In this document: piece by piece, positions 31,333 to 32,029 of the stretch
Layout: every line of letters begins with the position of its first letter
Numbering within the stretch: the first letter of the stretch is position 1
Origin: Arachidicoccus sp050436765
GTDB taxonomy: Bacteria; Bacteroidota; Bacteroidia; Chitinophagales; Chitinophagaceae
Reading direction: 5' to 3'
NCBI RefSeq assembly: GCF_050436765.1
Contig: NZ_JBNQGD010000296.1
Coordinates: forward strand, 1-32,029
Length of the DNA stretch: 32,029 bases
Translations under genes and position numbers: made by a program
Notes under the pieces: generated by a model
Databases searched by the model: none
Told to the model about the DNA's origin: nothing
What the model saw: only the letters and a program-made list of their open reading frames with translations

Positions 31333-31570
31333 TTTCTCAGAGAGGTTTGACTATGATTTATATTTATCTGCAAATATCCTATATTCCGCTCTAATAAAAG
31401 CTTAATATTCTTTATTTTTTTAACAAAGGATTGTTTATTAATTATTTTAGTAGAAAAGAAAATAATAATGCTTTCTTTTTGAAGGAACAATTAACTAGGT
31501 GAGGAGGCCAGATTTTGCGTTTTGAGAAAGGGTAAATAAAAAATTATTTTTCATTTAAAGAAATTTATTA

Positions 31571-31578
31571 TACTTTTG
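31571..31578 (+). promoter_or_regulatory. rpsT promoter, -7 box
   Basis: TACTTTTG matches TAnnTTTG and lies 34 bases before the rpsT ATG. A TTTT at 31547-31550 sits 20 bases upstream and may stand in for the -33 TTTG. Confidence 0.55.
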
Positions 31579-31612
31579 CCCTCCGAAAAATTACTCAAAA
31601 AAGAATTATTGA

Positions 31613-31873
31613 ATGGCAAATCATAAAGCTACCAAAAAAGACGTTCGCCAAGCAGCAAAACGCAGAGACAGAAACCGCTATTACGGTAAAACTACACGTA
31701 ATGCAATTCGCAATCTTAAAGCATCTGCTGATGATACAGCTTATGACGCTGCGTTGCCCTTGACCGTTTCTATGATTGATAAATTAGCTAAACGTGGTAT
31801 TATTCATAAAAACAAGGCTAGTAATCTGAAAAGTAAATTAGCTAGAAAAACAGAATTTAAAAAAACTGCTTAA
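31613..31873 (+). CDS. rpsT: 30S ribosomal protein S20
   Basis: This 86-residue basic, all-helical protein is S20, which binds 16S rRNA early in small-subunit assembly. The typical N-terminus MANHKATKKDVRQAAKRRDR and C-terminal KRGIIHKNKASNLKSKLARK are both present. It stands alone, with a -7 box upstream and a strong terminator downstream. Confidence 0.97.
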   Translation: MANHKATKKDVRQAAKRRDRNRYYGKTTRNAIRNLKASADDTAYDAALPLTVSMIDKLAKRGIIHKNKASNLKSKLARKTEFKKTA

Positions 31874-31907
31874 TTGCAAAGATTGAGTAAGTTTTTCATA
31901 TAGGAGA

Positions 31908-31936
31908 ATACCGGACAGTTTGTCCGGTATTTTTTT
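31908..31936 (+). terminator. Intrinsic terminator of rpsT
   Basis: ATACCGGACA (31908-31917) pairs perfectly with TGTCCGGTAT (31921-31930) around a GTT loop, followed by six T. Confidence 0.92.
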
Positions 31937-32029
31937 GCTGGAAATGTTTCAACCAAAAATAAAGAGGGGCTTTTGGATCAAGTTAAAAAGTTGGGGGATT
32001 GCGATAAAACAATTTGCTTTGCCTTAGAT

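Noticed and set aside
31944..32027. 27-codon frame at the right edge (MFQPKIKRGFW start)
   Set aside because: It is very short, has no recognisable family and starts right behind the rpsT terminator. A neighbouring frame is open to the window end but has no ATG. Nothing can be supported.

Overview
The window reads as a chromosomal segment of a low-GC member of the Bacteroidota, most likely the Chitinophagaceae or a close relative. The evidence is the fused SecD-SecF translocase, an NusB carrying a long N-terminal extension, a one-subunit five-helix di-heme succinate dehydrogenase anchor, DUF1573 and HU-SPOR proteins typical of the phylum, and several promoters of the Bacteroidota type (-7 box TAnnTTTG). 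No rRNA, tRNA or CRISPR array was recognised.

Layout. Positions 1-2610 form a small AT-rich accessory island. It holds a higB-higA toxin-antitoxin pair with a large palindromic operator, a DUF6364/PIN toxin-antitoxin pair between two imperfect 73-79 bp direct repeats, and a broken, truncated DUF1016 (PDDEXK-family) gene that runs into the secDF terminator. Positions 2611-8082 carry secDF, an FKBP lipoprotein, a small two-helix membrane protein and an HU-SPOR membrane protein. Positions 8304-12233 carry groES-groEL, a likely 5' scrap of a group II intron just behind the groEL terminator, then rpsU, a Xer-type recombinase and a DgkA-family kinase. Positions 12285-15951 carry the sdhCAB operon on the minus strand. 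Positions 16166-19941 carry gnd-zwf-pgl, the oxidative pentose phosphate pathway, on the minus strand. Positions 20026-25667 carry a PolX-like PHP protein whose polymerase centre has decayed, a lysine/alanine/proline repeat protein of histone H1 type, a lipoprotein, coaE, yajC, a DUF1573 lipoprotein and nusB. Positions 25785-31332 carry a sterol-desaturase-family membrane enzyme and the 2-oxoglutarate dehydrogenase genes (E1, and an E2 with two lipoyl domains). rpsT closes the window.

How the genes fit together. Most of the window is housekeeping: respiration and TCA cycle (sdhCAB, sucA, odhB), NADPH supply (gnd, zwf, pgl), protein folding and export (groESL, secDF, yajC, FKBP), and translation/transcription (rpsU, rpsT, nusB). 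Most units end in clear intrinsic terminators. The least ordinary parts are the repeat-flanked toxin-antitoxin cassette, the 41 bp operator palindrome before higB, the intron remnant behind groEL, the PolX homologue without its nucleotidyl-transfer motif, and the pentapeptide-repeat protein made of 15 bp tandem units.
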